Assembly: GCF_018991925.1 (NCBI RefSeq)
Contig: NW_024735312.1
Location: 180,001 to 244,000 of the forward strand
Source of the DNA: Homarus americanus
Taxonomy: Eukaryota > Arthropoda > Malacostraca > Decapoda > Nephropidae
Reading direction: 5' to 3'
DNA: 64,000 nt
Positions 1 to 11,105 of the stretch are shown here, piece after piece. Position numbers and translations under genes: made by a program. Positions within the stretch are counted from its first letter, which is position 1, and each line of letters begins with the position of its first letter. The notes under the pieces are model-generated. The model saw only the letters and a program-made list of their open reading frames with translations. It made no database searches and was not told the origin of the DNA.

Positions 1-289
1 AGAAACAATATATGTATGTTGTGTTGTCAATGGTAAGAGAAACAATTGAGACCCTGCAATTGTGTGTAAATGAGGCAGAAAGACAGATCTGCAACCTGGG
101 ACTTGATCACAATTTTCGTGATGCCATATGGCAGCAGGGTCTACCATTAGACAACACATTATGCTGCCAATATCTTCCCAGGCTGTAGTACCTCCCTGTT
201 TGAGTAGAAATATCACGGGCATTACTGACTGTAGTGGTAGAAATTCCAAAAGAGAGGAAACAACTGTATTAGCGGGAATGATGATAATT

Positions 290-480
290 GTTGTAATGGT
301 GATCTGGGATGGTGATGATTCGTGATGATGGTGGTGGAGCTCTGGGGTGGCTCTGGTGATATTGTGGTTGATGGTGACAGTGATCCAGGGTGCTGCTGCT
401 TCTGATGATGATGATAATAATAGTAACAATATTAGTGGTGGTGACGCTAGTGATTGTGGTGATGGTGATTGTTTACTGAA
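290..480 (+). repeat. GATGGT/GTGGTGATG low-complexity stretch
   Basis: Loose G/T/A triplets (gatgatggtggtgg) dominate without a fixed period. Sequence 1-290 before it is ordinary non-coding DNA with no recognised feature. Confidence 0.5.
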
Positions 481-483
481 AAA

Positions 484-600
484 ATGCAAAGCTCACCCCC
501 TCTCCTCCCACTCTCACCCCCTCCCTCTCCCCCTTTCCTCTCTCCCTTTCCCCCTCCCTTTTCCCCTTCCCCTCCCTTTTCCCTTCCCCCCCTTCCCCTC
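484..600 (+). repeat. Polypyrimidine tract (CCCTCTCC type)
   Basis: Nearly pure C/T for about 115 bases. It generates pseudo-ORFs on both strands. Confidence 0.8.
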
Positions 601-802
601 TTTATGTGGCGTGGCAGGGGGAGAGGTCTTAAAATGGGTTGACTATGGGATCGTGGGTGGTCCTGGCCAGCATGGGGGGGTGTGGTAGTGAGATGGAGTC
701 GTAACAGCATGTTTCCGTGAGTGTGTGAGAGGAGGCGTGATGTCACCACAGCCTGGTCCATCCATCACTATTACTGCTCTTCCTGCCACCGTTAATGTTG
801 GT

Positions 803-1236
803 GTGTTCCTCTTAGTGTACTCCTCTTAGTTGGTGTTCTCAATGTGTCCCTCTTGGTGTAGGTGTTCCTCACCATGTGCTCCTCTTGGTGTAGGTGTGTT
901 CCTCTTAGTGTGTTCCTCTTGGTGTGGGTGTTCCTCTTAATGTGCTTCCTCTTGGTGTGGGTGTTCCTCTTAGTGTGTTTCTCTTGGTGTGGGTGTTCCT
1001 CTTGGTGTGGGTGTTCCTCTTAATGTGCTCCTCTTGGTGTGGGTGTTCCTCTTAGTGTGTTCCTCTTGGTGTGGGTGTTCCTCTTAGTGTGCTCCTCTTG
1101 GTGTGGGTGTTCCTCTTAGTGTGCTCCTCTTGGTGTGGGTGTTCCTCTTAGTGTGCTCCTCTTGGTGTGGGTGTTCCTCTTAGTGTGTTCCTCTTGGTGT
1201 GGGTGTTCCTCTTAGTGTGCTCCTCTTGGTGTTAGT
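803..1236 (+). repeat. 32-bp minisatellite, about 13 copies
   Basis: The unit is built of GTGTTCCTCTTAGTGTGCTC plus CTCTTGGTGTGG, with alternating TTAG and TTGG half-units. Copies near 960-1236 are the most uniform; edge copies are degenerate. Confidence 0.9.
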
Positions 1237-2290
1237 GTTCCTGCTACTGTGTTCTCTAGTGCTGCATCCTACTACCCTAGTGCTGCAGTGATCACCAATC
1301 ATTTTAGTGTTGTGACCAGTTGACGGCAGGAGCTGTTATCAGAGCACCTTGTCTCCCTCAGTACATGTTAGCCACCACTCCTGAAGCCCGGCCACCCTTC
1401 ATCATCTCTCCTGGGTCTTACCTTGACTGTTCCAACATGTGGTCGCCTGTTACACTCTCATCCTTCATTATCCTCTGGTGCTCTTGTTACCTTGGTTATT
1501 GAACTCTTTGTGTCGTGTTGGTCTCTCGTTTATCCATTCTCTGCCTTCCTTGATCCCACAGCTACCCTTCTCCTCCTCCTCCTCTCTTCTCACTGTTGTT
1601 ACTGCTACTTGGGTTATATTATGGATGTTGGAGCTTCTTGCAGGCGCTTCTTGCAGGCCAGTAACATATTCTCCTCCTCCTTTTCAATGTTCTCTCAGTA
1701 GCCCCTCCCCGCCTCCCCTTGTTATCCTCCCACCTTATCTTTCTCTCCATCCGCCTCTCACCTTAAGTACAAGGGACCTTTACACTCCATTTTCTCCATA
1801 GTTTGAGAAGTACTGTAGCATGTGATGGCTCCATGTGTACCCCCTTCACCTCCCCACATAAAATCGTCAACTCAGTACCTGTGCCCTTAGTAGCTGTGCC
1901 CTTAATGAGTTAGTCCTTGATTCTGAAGAGTACAAACGTTAATTCCCTCCTTATAGTTCGTGATGTTGGTGAACTAGTGTAATTACTAACTAAATTATAC
2001 GCTTGAGTACCGTAGTTGTGGAAGCCTAGTGCTGTGAACATCAACAGGGTGATTATAACGTAAAGTTCACAGTCCAAATGACGTCGATATCGCTCGGGAA
2101 TACCACCGTAATTAGATGCGTTTTCTTATTTTCTTTTCCCGGGGACAAGAAATGTCGTCGTGAGTCCTTGGTTACCTGTGTGAAAGTGATCTGGTTACGT
2201 CCGCAGACTTTCACGGGTTGGTTCTGTCTGGTGTGATGAGCCCGCTGATGGTGGCGGTCATGTGGTAGAGGTAGACAGCCAAAGGAGAGT
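1237..2290. other. Intergenic/intronic stretch, no gene seen
   Basis: C/T-rich around 1390-1800, then mixed AT-rich DNA. Short frames here lack ATG starts or protein-like composition. No transposon ends were recognised. Confidence 0.5.
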
Positions 2291-2545
2291 TGTGGTGGTG
2301 GTGATTGTGTTGTAGAGTGCGGAGAGAGGAAAGAGTTGTGGTGATGGTACTTGTGTGGTAGAGTGCGGAGAGAGGAAAGAGTTGTGGTGATGGTGATGGT
2401 GGTGGTACTTGTGTGGTAGAGTGCGGAGAGAGGAAAGAGTTGTGGTGATGGTGATGGTACTTGTGTGGTAGAGTGCGGAGAGAGGAAAGAGTTGTGGTGA
2501 TAGTGATGGTGGTGGTACTTGTGTGGTAGAGTGCGGAGACAGCGA
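2291..2545 (+). repeat. Minisatellite, variable 46-63-bp unit, five copies
   Basis: The core GTAGAGTGCGGAGAGAGGAA, then AGAGTTGTGGTGATGG and ACTTGTGTG. Unit length differs by insertion of extra GGTGATGGTG blocks. Confidence 0.85.
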
Positions 2546-2703
2546 GAGGAGGTTGGTAGTCGTGACACAATGATAGTGGGAGGGCAGACAATAGGAGCAG
2601 TGGTGGCCGGGCGTGGATTAGCATCACTCTGGGCAGCGCGACAATAGCCCTCGCCGCCCACCACCCTAACCTAACTTCAGCTAATTTCCCAACAGGCGGT
2701 GGA

Positions 2704-2711
2704 TGACGTCA
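2704..2711. promoter_or_regulatory. Palindromic CRE (TGACGTCA)
   Basis: A perfect TGACGTCA, the binding core of CREB/ATF bZIP proteins, sits just before the 26-bp array. A half-related TGACGTCG lies at about 2079. A single 8-mer is expected by chance about once per 65 kb. Confidence 0.2.
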
Positions 2712-2744
2712 CACCGTCACTCCTACTTACTTCACAACTCGCTC

Positions 2745-3195
2745 CCACCTCCCCACCTAACACCTGCCGCCCACCTCACCCAACACCTGCCGCCCACCTC
2801 CTCACCCACCTCGTCACCCACCTCCCCACCCAACACCTGCCGCCCACCTCCCTCATCCAACCTGCCGCCCACCTCCTCACCCAACACCTGCGCCACCTCA
2901 CCCAACACCTGCCGCCCACCTCCTCACCCAACACCTGCCGCCCACCTCACCCAACACCTGTCACCCACCTCCCTCACCCAACACCTGCCGCCCACCTCCT
3001 CATCCAACACCTGCCGCCCACCTCCCTCACCCAACACCTGCCGCCCACCTCCCTCACCAACACCTGCCGCCCACCTCACTCCAACACCTGCCCACCTCCT
3101 CACCCCACCTGCCCACCTCTCACCCAACACCTGCCCACCTCCTCACCCAACACCTGCCGCCCACCTCCCCACCCAACACCTGCCCACCTCCTCAG
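2745..3195 (+). repeat. 26-bp minisatellite (CACCTGCCGCCCACCTC core)
   Basis: About 18 copies of a C-rich unit, CACCTGCCGCCCACCTCCTC plus ACCCAA, with indel variants. Strong C/G strand asymmetry. Frames through it encode Pro/His/Thr runs only. Confidence 0.9.
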
Positions 3196-3310
3196 TATCA
3201 CATAAACGACCAATAATGGATTGTTTTCGCTATAATACAAAACAGAATATCGAACACCTGCGGTGAGTTGGAGCATCGTTAACCTGTCGTCTTACTTAAG
3301 GTAGTAATGA

Positions 3311-3312
<2 letters not shown>

Positions 3313-3356
<44 letters not shown>
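3313..3356 (+). repeat. (GT)22 microsatellite
   Basis: Uninterrupted GT dinucleotides. Confidence 0.95.
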
Positions 3357-3357
<1 letters not shown>

Positions 3358-3534
3358 AGAGAACTGTCAGTGAATTTCTATAAAACTGTATTTAACTGCT
3401 TCTTAATGTAAAACTTGGTATTGAACTGCTTCTTAATGGACTAATTTTGGTCATTGATTCTCTTAAGTCTTGTCCAAGAGTCGGATTAGTATTTTTTTTT
3501 ATTTTCTCACTTATGTTTTATTAATTGTGTTGGT

Positions 3535-4165
3535 GTTGGGTGGGTCGACGTTGGTGTTAGTGGGGCAGTGCGGGTCGACGTTGGTGTTAGTGGGGCAGTG
3601 TGGGTCGACGTTGGTGTAGTGGGGCAGTGGGTCGACATTGGTGTTAGTGGGTGTGGGTCGACGTTGGTGTTAGTGGGGCAGTGGGTCGACGTGTTAGTGG
3701 GGCGTGGGTTGACGTTGGTGTTAGTGGAGGTGGGTCGACGTTGTAGAGGGGCAGTGTGGTCGACGTTGTGTTAGTGGGGCAGGGTTGACGTTGGGGTTAG
3801 TGGGGCAGTGTGGGTCGACGTTGGTGTAGGGGCAGTGTGGGTCGACGTTGGTGTTAGTGGAGGCAGTGGGTCGACGTTGGTGTTAGTGAGGTGAGCGATG
3901 CTGGTGTTAGTGGGGCAGTGTGGGTCGACATTGGTGTTAGTGGGAGGCAGTGTGGGTCGACGTTTAGTGCGTAACACGTTGGTGTTAGTGGGCAGTGTGG
4001 GTCGACGTTGGTGTTAGTGGGAGGCAGTGTGGGCGACGTTGGTGTTAGTGGGGCAGTGTGGGTCGATGTTGGTGTTAGTGAGGCAGTGGGTCGACGTTGG
4101 TGTTTGGGAGGCAGTGTGGGTCGACGTTGGTGTTAGTGGGGCAGTGTGGGTCGACATTGGTGTAA
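3535..4165 (+). repeat. 30-bp minisatellite with a GTCGAC in most units
   Basis: The unit starts GGGTCGACGTTGGTGTTAGT and ends GGGGCAGTGT; about 21 copies with many 1-8-base deletions. The palindrome GTCGAC is mostly conserved although spacing varies. Confidence 0.9.
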
Positions 4166-4369
4166 TCCTGGATAATTACTTCCTTCACCTCTTGTCCCTC
4201 CACCCACCCTGTGTTGTCACCACCGCCCGTCACTTCACTTACCACCGGCTGACGTTCTCACGCCCACGCCCCTGAATATGGGCGGTCGTGGATGTTGTGT
4301 AGGGAGTGGTGGTGTAGTGTAGTGTGGCGTGGTGTAGTGAGAGCCAAGTTCATCGCCGTTCCCCATCTG

Positions 4370-4620
4370 TCTTGTCTCTCTCCTCCCTATTTCTGTCTCT
4401 CTCTCCTATTTCTGTGTATTCCTTCCTCCCTATTTGTCTCTCCCTCCCTATTTCTGTCTTCCCTCCCTATTTCTGTCTTCTCTCTCTCTCTCATTTTTAC
4501 CTACCTTCTGTCTTCCTCCCATTCCCATCTTTCAGCATCCATCATCCAATCTTTAACTCTGCCTATTCTCTCCCTCCTCTTCTCCTCCTTTCATCCACCA
4601 TATTTCACTCAACCCACCCA
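4370..4620 (+). repeat. Polypyrimidine stretch with CCTATTTCTGTCT units
   Basis: C/T-rich, with several imperfect CTCCCTATTTCTGTCT repeats between 4380 and 4480. Confidence 0.7.
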
Positions 4621-4785
4621 CCCACCCACCCCAGGATGCTCGTGGTCCCTGCCTACCCGGTATGCATACATAACTTTTCTCTATAGACTCTGCATGCTTA
4701 CAGACATGACCATAGGGAGCCTGGACTACCCTGCCAGACGTACAGATATACATTGTGTTTCTTTAGCTGTATATTTGTGGTGAGG

Positions 4786-5200
4786 ATAGGATGGTGAGAA
4801 TAGGTGAGGATGGTGGTGACAGTGGTAGGGATGGGGGTGACAGTGGTAGTAGGGGATGGTGGGACAGTGGTAGGGGATGGTGGTGATGGTGGTGACAGGG
4901 ATGGTGGTGACAGGTAGGGATGGTGGCAGTGGTAGGATGGTGGTGACAGGTAGGGATGGTGACAGGTAGAGGGATGGGTGACAGTGGTAGGATGGTGGTG
5001 ACAGTGGTAGGATGGTGGTGACAGTGGTATGGAGGTACAGTGTGGGGATGGTGGTGACAGTGGTAGGGATGGTGGTGACAGTGGTAGGGATGGTGGTGAC
5101 GCGGTGGGGATGGTGGTGACAGTGATAGGGGCTCTGTGGCCGTGATAAGGGCACTGCCGCAGTGATAGGGGCGCAGTGGCAGTGATAGGAACGCAGGGGC
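4786..5200 (+). repeat. 21-bp minisatellite (GGGATGGTGGTGACAGTGGT core)
   Basis: About 15 to 18 imperfect copies, decaying after 5130 into AGTGATAGGGGC units. Minus-strand frames through it are His/Pro/Ser-rich artefacts. Confidence 0.85.
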
Positions 5201-5521
5201 AGAGGCGGCTGTTCTTGTAAACGACAAGGCCTAATGTGGCCATCAAGCCACCTCCGTCTTGCTCATTAGTGTTGCTGCGGACCTCCTTACCCTCACACCC
5301 ACTCCCGCCCATAGCCTGCCACCCACTCACACCCCACGTACACCACCACATACACCACCCCGACACCCACACACATAGTATTAGCGGTGTCCAGTATCAC
5401 CAACATTAAACAACTCCAACACTGTGTCGTCATTGTGATGGTCGGTCCTCTCCTCCCTCCTGGCCTCCGATCTACGTGACTCGCTTATCTGTTATCCGGT
5501 ACTCTAGTTTATGTAATGGTC

Positions 5522-5524
<3 letters not shown>

Positions 5525-5578
<54 letters not shown>

Positions 5579-5592
5579 CACACACACACACA
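5525..5592 (+). repeat. Compound (TA)n(CA)n microsatellite
   Basis: TA repeats to about 5572, a short TACATATA bridge, then CA repeats. Confidence 0.95.
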
Positions 5593-5689
5593 GTAGGTGT
5601 GTGTGGGGAGGGTTAGAGCAGGGCATGACTTGAAGAAGTCACAGTGATCCAGGCCACTCAGCACCACCAGCCTTAACTGTTCACCTGCG

Positions 5690-5885
5690 CTGCTGCCCAC
5701 CTGCCCTCCTCCACCCTCTCATTCCTCTCCCCTTCTATGTTCCCACTCGCCACTCCTCCCCTTCATCCCTATCCTCTTCTCCCTCCCCACCCCTTCTCCT
5801 TCCCTCTCTCTCCCCCCTTCCTCTCTTTCCTCCACCCCTCCCTCGTCCCTCCGTCACCTACCCCCTCACCTCCCTCATCCTTCCT
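5690..5885 (+). repeat. Polypyrimidine stretch
   Basis: C/T-rich with CTCC and TCCC words and no fixed period. Single-copy sequence from 5885 to 6120 follows; nothing was recognised with confidence there. Confidence 0.6.
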
Positions 5886-6129
5886 CCTTACCCAAGAATA
5901 CAGTTAAAAGTCTTCGTGAAGGAACTTGACAAGTTTCCTCGGGCTCGTCATGGCCATCCAGATTCCCAGTGGTTGTGCGTCCCTGTACTGTGGGTGGCCA
6001 CTGGAAATAAGAGTCTGGTTGATCAAGTTATCACATCGGGAAACATAGTCACACACCAAGCCACGTGGAGCAAGAGGAGTTCTGCCGTGGACACCAGTGA
6101 TCAAGTCTAGTAAACCTTCCTCCTGTGTG

Positions 6130-6415
6130 GCGGGAGAGAGTAGGAGGTGAGGGGAGAGAGTAGAGTGGTGGGAAAGAGTAGAGGTGGTGGGAAAGAGAGG
6201 CAGGGGAAAGAGTAGAGTGCGTGGGGAGAGAGATGTGCTGGGGAGAGAGTGTGCTGGGGAGAGAGTGGAGAGTGTAGAGGTGTGCTGGGGAAAGAGAGGA
6301 GGTGTGGTGGGAAGAGAGTAGAGTGTGGGAAGAGAGTAGAGTGTGTGGCGGGGAGAGAGAGAGTGTGGTGGGAAGAGAGTGAGTGTGGGAGAGAGAGTGA
6401 GTGTGGTGTCAAACA
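6130..6415 (+). repeat. Imperfect about 20-bp purine-rich minisatellite
   Basis: GGGAAGAGAGTAGAGTGTGG-type units, degenerate; G/A rich on the + strand. Confidence 0.75.
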
Positions 6416-6514
6416 GAGGTAATTTTCGCAGTTCATTAAAAAGAATTAGAATTTACTTAACCAGTTTCCAAGTGTATTTACAGGCGGTATTTTGATAACT
6501 GTGTACCTGCCACT

Positions 6515-6762
6515 GATGGTGTAGCCCCCAGGTGGTGGTGTAGCCCCCAGGTGGTGGTGTAGCCCCCTGGTGGTGGGGTATTCCCCTGGTGGTGTGTAGT
6601 CCTCTGGTGGTGGTGGTGGTGTCCCTGGTGGTGGTGTAGTCCCCTGGTGGTGTAATCCCCTGGTGGTGGTGTAGTCCCTTGGTGGTGTAGTAGTCCCCTG
6701 GTGGTGTGGTAGTCTCTAGGTGGTGGTAGTCCCCTGGGGATGGTGGTGTAGTCCCCGGTGTA
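6515..6762 (+). repeat. About 19-bp minisatellite (CCCCTGGTGGTGGTGTAGT)
   Basis: About 13 copies with variable numbers of GGT. It is terminated abruptly by the inverted-repeat element at 6763. Confidence 0.85.
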
Positions 6763-6900
6763 GGAAAAAAGCCCTTAGCACAATAAATAATGAAATTTGT
6801 TGTAACATTATTTTTAATCTTTATTATTTACAGTTTAGGAACCTAAGCTAACCTAACCTAACCTAACCTATTTTGCACTTTAGCTGGGGGGCTTTTGTCC
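6763..6900 (+). mobile_element. Small inverted-repeat element (MITE), copy 1
   Basis: The right end reads TTTTGCACTTTA, a G-run, then CTTTTGTCC, preceded by four CCTAA units. The left end, GGAAAAAAGCCCTTAGCACA, is a decayed inverted copy. The same end order and internal CCTAA motifs occur, in reverse orientation, in the element at 51307-51531, which defines a dispersed family. It directly abuts the GGTGGTGTAGTCCCC array that ends near 6762. Confidence 0.7.
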
Positions 6901-7002
6901 GCACCCCATAATCCCCTGGGGTGTGGTGACCCAGGGGAGTGTGCGTGTGTGAGGTGTGGTGGTGATGGTCGTGGCGACATTCCTTTACTCGATGTGTATA
7001 TA

Positions 7003-7006
7003 TGTG

Positions 7007-7047
<41 letters not shown>
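7003..7047 (+). repeat. (TG)n microsatellite with one TATA interruption
   Basis: TG repeats broken by TATATG near 7020. Confidence 0.9.
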
Positions 7048-7048
<1 letters not shown>

Positions 7049-7194
7049 AGGAGGAGAGGACGCTGGCAGGCCCCGGCACCAGCCCCGCCTGGTCGCTCCT
7101 CCTGGCTACTCCACCCACAAGGTAAACACTCGACTTGAGACTTGGGTACGTCGGCTGCTGCTGCTGCCCACCGCCTCCCTGCCCTCTGTCTCCC

Positions 7195-7815
7195 TGTATC
7201 CCTGCCCCCCTATCCTCTGCCTCTACCACTATCCTCTGTCTCTACCCCTGCCCCTGTCTCTGCCCCTGCCCCTCTGTCTTTGCCCCTGCCTCTGTCTCTG
7301 CCCCTGCCCCTGTCTCTACCCCTGCCCCTCTGTCTCTGCCCCGCCCCTGTCTCTGCCCCTCTGTCTCACCCCTGCCCCTCTGTCTCTGCCCCTGCCCCTC
7401 TGTCTCTGCCCCTGCCCCTCTGCTCTGGCCCCTCTGTCTCACCCCCGCCTCTGTCTCCCTCTGTCTCACTCCCCTGCCCCTCTGTCTCTGCCCCTGCCCT
7501 CTGTCTCTGCCCTGCCCCTCTGTCTCTGCCCCTGCCCTCTGTCTCACCTGCCCTCTGTCTCTGCCCCTGCCCTCTGTCTCACCCCCTGCCCTCTGTCTCT
7601 GCCCCTGCCTCTGTCTCACCCCTGCCCCTCTGTCTCTGCCCCTGCCCTCTGTCTCTGCCCTGCCTCTGTCTCTACCCCTCGTCTGTCTCTGCCCCTGCCC
7701 CTCTGTCTCTACCCCTGCCCTCTGTCTCTGCCCCTGCCCCTCTGTCTCTGCCCCTGCCCTCTGTCTCTGCCCCTGCCCCTCTGTTTCTGCCCCTGCCCCT
7801 CTGTTTCTGCCCTCT
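7195..7815 (+). repeat. 20-bp minisatellite (CTGTCTCTGCCCCTGCCCCT)
   Basis: About 32 copies, 17-24 bp each through loss or gain of CCCCTG. Strongly C/T on the + strand. The 289-codon and 229-codon frames through it encode Cys/Pro/Leu/Ser or Pro/Leu/Ser/Val repeats and are not genes. The retrotransposon RNase H fragment follows within about 30 bp. Confidence 0.9.
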
Positions 7816-7845
7816 GCCTGTACCCATGTAAAGACTGAGCTTATG

Positions 7846-8362
7846 GACATGTACCTGGCCACTGACTCTCTTAAAGAAAATGGGAGGTGGTGTTACAGGG
7901 AGACCAACCTTCGTATTGAACTTGTGTGGATTCCGTCCCGGGTTGGAACATGGAAACATGACGAGATCTATTGGCCAATGAGGCAACAACAGAGGAAATA
8001 TTGACCGTCTCCTTGACCTGTCTAATGCAGTAATTAAAAAGAACATGTAAATTAAGATCAAGAACTCTGCTCTAGAAGAACTGAGAAATACGCAGGGACT
8101 TGGTAGTTAGTGTATTGGCAAGACGTATCGGTATGGCCAGCAGATAGGGTGATGTAGTCAGAATCAAGAACCAGTCGGGGAGATCGGCACATAGATCGGC
8201 ACATCTGGCAAGTTAGTTTGGCTGTACCCTGACCTAAGCATTGGGCAGGTCGACTCTGTGATAGACCTTTAAATCAACAGTCTTGAACTTTATTTTATAG
8301 AACGTGACGCTGTTAAGACTTCTATTCAGATCACCCGGCTCATTGTGCCCCGAATTGTATAG
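7846..8362 (+). pseudogene. Decayed retrotransposon RNase H fragment
   Basis: Conceptual translation across frames gives RIELVWIPSRVG, then, after a one-base shift, DLLANEATTEE, then NIDRLLDLSNAVIKKNM, then KIKNSALEELRNTQGLGS and VLARRIGMASR. The VWIPSHVG block followed by a D-x-LA-x-EA block is the C-terminal signature of RNase H domains in non-LTR retrotransposon polyproteins; the His is Arg here. Multiple frameshifts and stops show it is dead. It begins immediately after the 20-bp array at 7195-7815. The match is by motif recognition, not by search. Confidence 0.65.
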
Positions 8363-8404
8363 CTACTACTCTCTCTCTACACCATGAGCCCCCCCATACC
8401 ACTC

Positions 8405-8547
8405 ACTCTACTCCTGCCATGACGCCTCCCTGTATCACTCTACCCTGCCATGACGCCTCCCTGTACCACTCTACCCTGCCATGACGCCTCCCTGTACCAC
8501 TCTACCCTGTCATGACGCCCCCCCCCCTGTACCATTCTACCCTACCA
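8405..8547 (+). repeat. 31-bp minisatellite, about four copies
   Basis: Unit CTGCCATGACGCCTCCCTGT plus ACCACTCTACC. The last copy carries an expanded C-run. Confidence 0.9.
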
Positions 8548-9546
8548 TGACACATCAAGTAGGTGTGTTAGGTTTGGTAGTGTCCCCAAAATCCTATGAA
8601 CCGGTGAGTCAAATTTGTAAATGATGTTGACTGTAATTATAATGTGATGAGACAAGAAGGTGGCGGCCACCCGGTAAAAGGTCCCCTTCAGCCTCTCTCT
8701 CTTATTCTCTTTCTATCTCTTTCCTCCGCCTTCTTATCATGAATATCTAATTAACATATTGTGTTAGGGTGCGGTGAGGGTGGAGTGAGATGTCAGATGT
8801 GTACCAGGTGTGGAGAACTGTGCCTCCCTCTATCCACACCTGTTGATGCGGGTGTGGCAAGGGTAGAGTGAGCCCCCATCAGGTGTGGAGAACCAGCACC
8901 TCCACACTTGTTGATGCATTTCAGTTTTTTACAGGTGTTGATGCTGGTAGCGTGGGAGGCCGCCGTACTGTACATACCTGTAGCTTGGGTGCATGCACTG
9001 GCTCTCAGGGAAAGACTCTCGAGCTTCCCGTACCTAAGAGAGAAGTGAATTCAAGTGTTGAATTGTTCAGTCATTGTAACACAGGCCATAATTTATATGA
9101 TTTTCGACCGTAGTTCTTTCTGGGAGTGTATCTTTTATGCATCACTTGTCATTACCTCTTCGTCTTGTTAGTGATGTATGAGAGGCGCTCACTCGGTAAG
9201 ATCTTTATTTAGATATGATTTATACATTCCAAAGTAATTGTCGCCGGTAATTTCTAGCTGGTTCCTCGGTGTGTAGAGGTCCTTTATCTTGACGGTGTGA
9301 GGCCTCAAGTGTGTGGAGGCGGTGATGACGTGTGGTGAATACCCCAGGGCCGGGAGCTGTGTCCTTAACTTGTCTCACATGTACAGGAGGCTAGGAAGGT
9401 TTTTATTAGTAATGCTGATTATTTATTGGTCAGCAAAGTCATTGTAACGATTAAGTTAGGACAAACCCGATAGTTCAGGGCCATTCAGACGTTGTTGATT
9501 GCAAGTTGAAGAGGTTTAACACACGGTGTATCGACTGGCCAACATG
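8548..9546. other. Single-copy stretch, no gene seen
   Basis: Mixed composition. A GTGTGGAGAAC motif recurs at 8810 and 8883. No credible coding frame or splice-bounded exon was identified. Confidence 0.45.
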
Positions 9547-10685
9547 TGTGTGTGTGTGTGTGTCCTTCTGCAGTCTCATGCGACACCGCCGTCACCACAA
9601 CCACCTGAAACACCACTGCCGCCATCCTTGTTGTTTCCTTCCCTCACAGCTCTCATTACGACCATCCCTGCCAGTCTTATCACCTCATTCACCACCACAA
9701 CTCTCATTAACACCTTTATAATACCTCCATCACCGCCTCCGTCAGTAGTGGTCATCGCACCTCACTACAGGAGCTGCCTTTTCCCAGTTGTGTTGCACCA
9801 CCAGTAGTGTAGTGTAGGTTTATATGTACTATAGTGAAGGTTGTTGTACTGTAGTGTAGTCTGTCTTCTGGTAGTGTAGGCTGATGCACTCTAACGCCAG
9901 GTGTTGTAACGAACATAAGAGAAGGTTGTTCAAGGAAGAAGGTCTGAGTGGTCCTCCTGCCACTCAATCCCACCAACTCCTACACTGGCGGGCGGGCTGA
10001 AGCAAGTGTCAGCGGTGCTTGGCTGGACTTGATGCAATATTGTCAATAACCACAAAGATGCGCGTCATGTCCTGCCAGGTTGAGAAGCGGCTACCACCAC
10101 TTGCTCCTCGGTACACTCCCCATAATCTAGCCAGACTTTACCACCACTTCTTGCTCGAGGTCACATACACGACTGTTCAGTATTTACACTTGTACAGACA
10201 AATGATACCAAGATGAAGAGGTTTTTTTTTATTATTTAATGTAAAAGTTTGCATAGTTGAATGAAGAGTATTGATTTTGAATGAATAATTATGTACTCCA
10301 CTGAAGAGTTTTTGATATAAATTGGTCATATTTATATTATTGAATAAAGACTATATATAGAAAGTAGAAAATTCTCTCCACACAGTAGCTTGTGTAGTTG
10401 CCATAGTCTCTCGTTATTATTGTGCGCCATAGTGTAGTATGTACTAAGGGAAGGAGCTACATAGTGCGTGTTTATGGCTCCAGTATTCTTAGTTTTATTC
10501 CTGTGTGATATACGGGGTCGTGTTGTCTCTCTGATATATCCCGTTGTCAGTATATTATATTATCAACACAAGTACAGCTGCCGTCACAATATCTTAGACA
10601 CATAACAGTACCTGGCATCTACACAATTGTTGTCATTGGTTTACGGCTGATGGACACTGCCTCATTAAAAACCTTATGAGAACAG
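9547..10685. other. Short GT tract, then single-copy AT-rich DNA
   Basis: (GT)8 at 9547-9562, then ordinary sequence. Imperfect TGTAGTGTAG repeats at 9805-9900. Nothing else recognised. Confidence 0.45.
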
Positions 10686-11105
10686 AAGGCAGAAGGGATG
10701 GGTGTCATGCAGGAGGAAGGGCAGAAGGGATGGGTGTCATGCAGGAGGAAGGGCAGAAGGGATGGGTGTCATGCAGGAGGAAGGGCAGAAGGGATGGGCG
10801 TCATGCAGGAGGAAGGGCAGAAGGGATGGGCGTCATGCAGGAGGAAGGGCAGAAGGGATGGGCGTCATGCAGGAGGTAAAGGGCAGAAAGGATGGGTATT
10901 GCGCAGGAGGAAGGGCAGAAGGGATGGCGTCAGTGCAGAGGAAGGGCAGAAGGGATGGGTGTCATGCAGGAGGAAGGGCAGAAGGGATGGGCGTCATGCA
11001 AGAGGAAGGGCAGAAGGGATGGGTGTCATGCAGGAGGAAGGGCAGAAGGGATGGGCGTCATGCAAGAGGAAGGGCAGAAGGGATGGGCGTCATGCAGGAG
11101 GAAGG
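10686..11105 (+). repeat. 32-bp minisatellite open in all three forward frames
   Basis: About 13 copies of GGCAGAAGGGATGGGTGTCA plus TGCAGGAGGAAG. Because 32 is not a multiple of 3, each frame cycles through a 32-residue peptide (for example MGVMQEEGQKGW) and all three forward frames stay open for long stretches. Copies differ mainly by GTGTC versus GCGTC. Confidence 0.92.

Noticed and set aside
5900..6110. Sequence near GTCTGGTTGATCAAG resembling a widespread crustacean dispersed repeat
   Set aside because: Similarity is impressionistic and the body is too diverged to call without a database search.
6850..6870. Four CCTAA units as a telomeric remnant
   Set aside because: Part of a MITE family shared with 51.3 kb, so not a chromosome-end relic.
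7135..8004. 289-codon + strand frame
   Set aside because: Mostly the 20-bp C/T array, running into a decayed RNase H fragment; no single-gene origin.
10686..11105. CRISPR-like array (32-bp regular repeats)
   Set aside because: Units are contiguous with no unique spacers; eukaryotic minisatellite.
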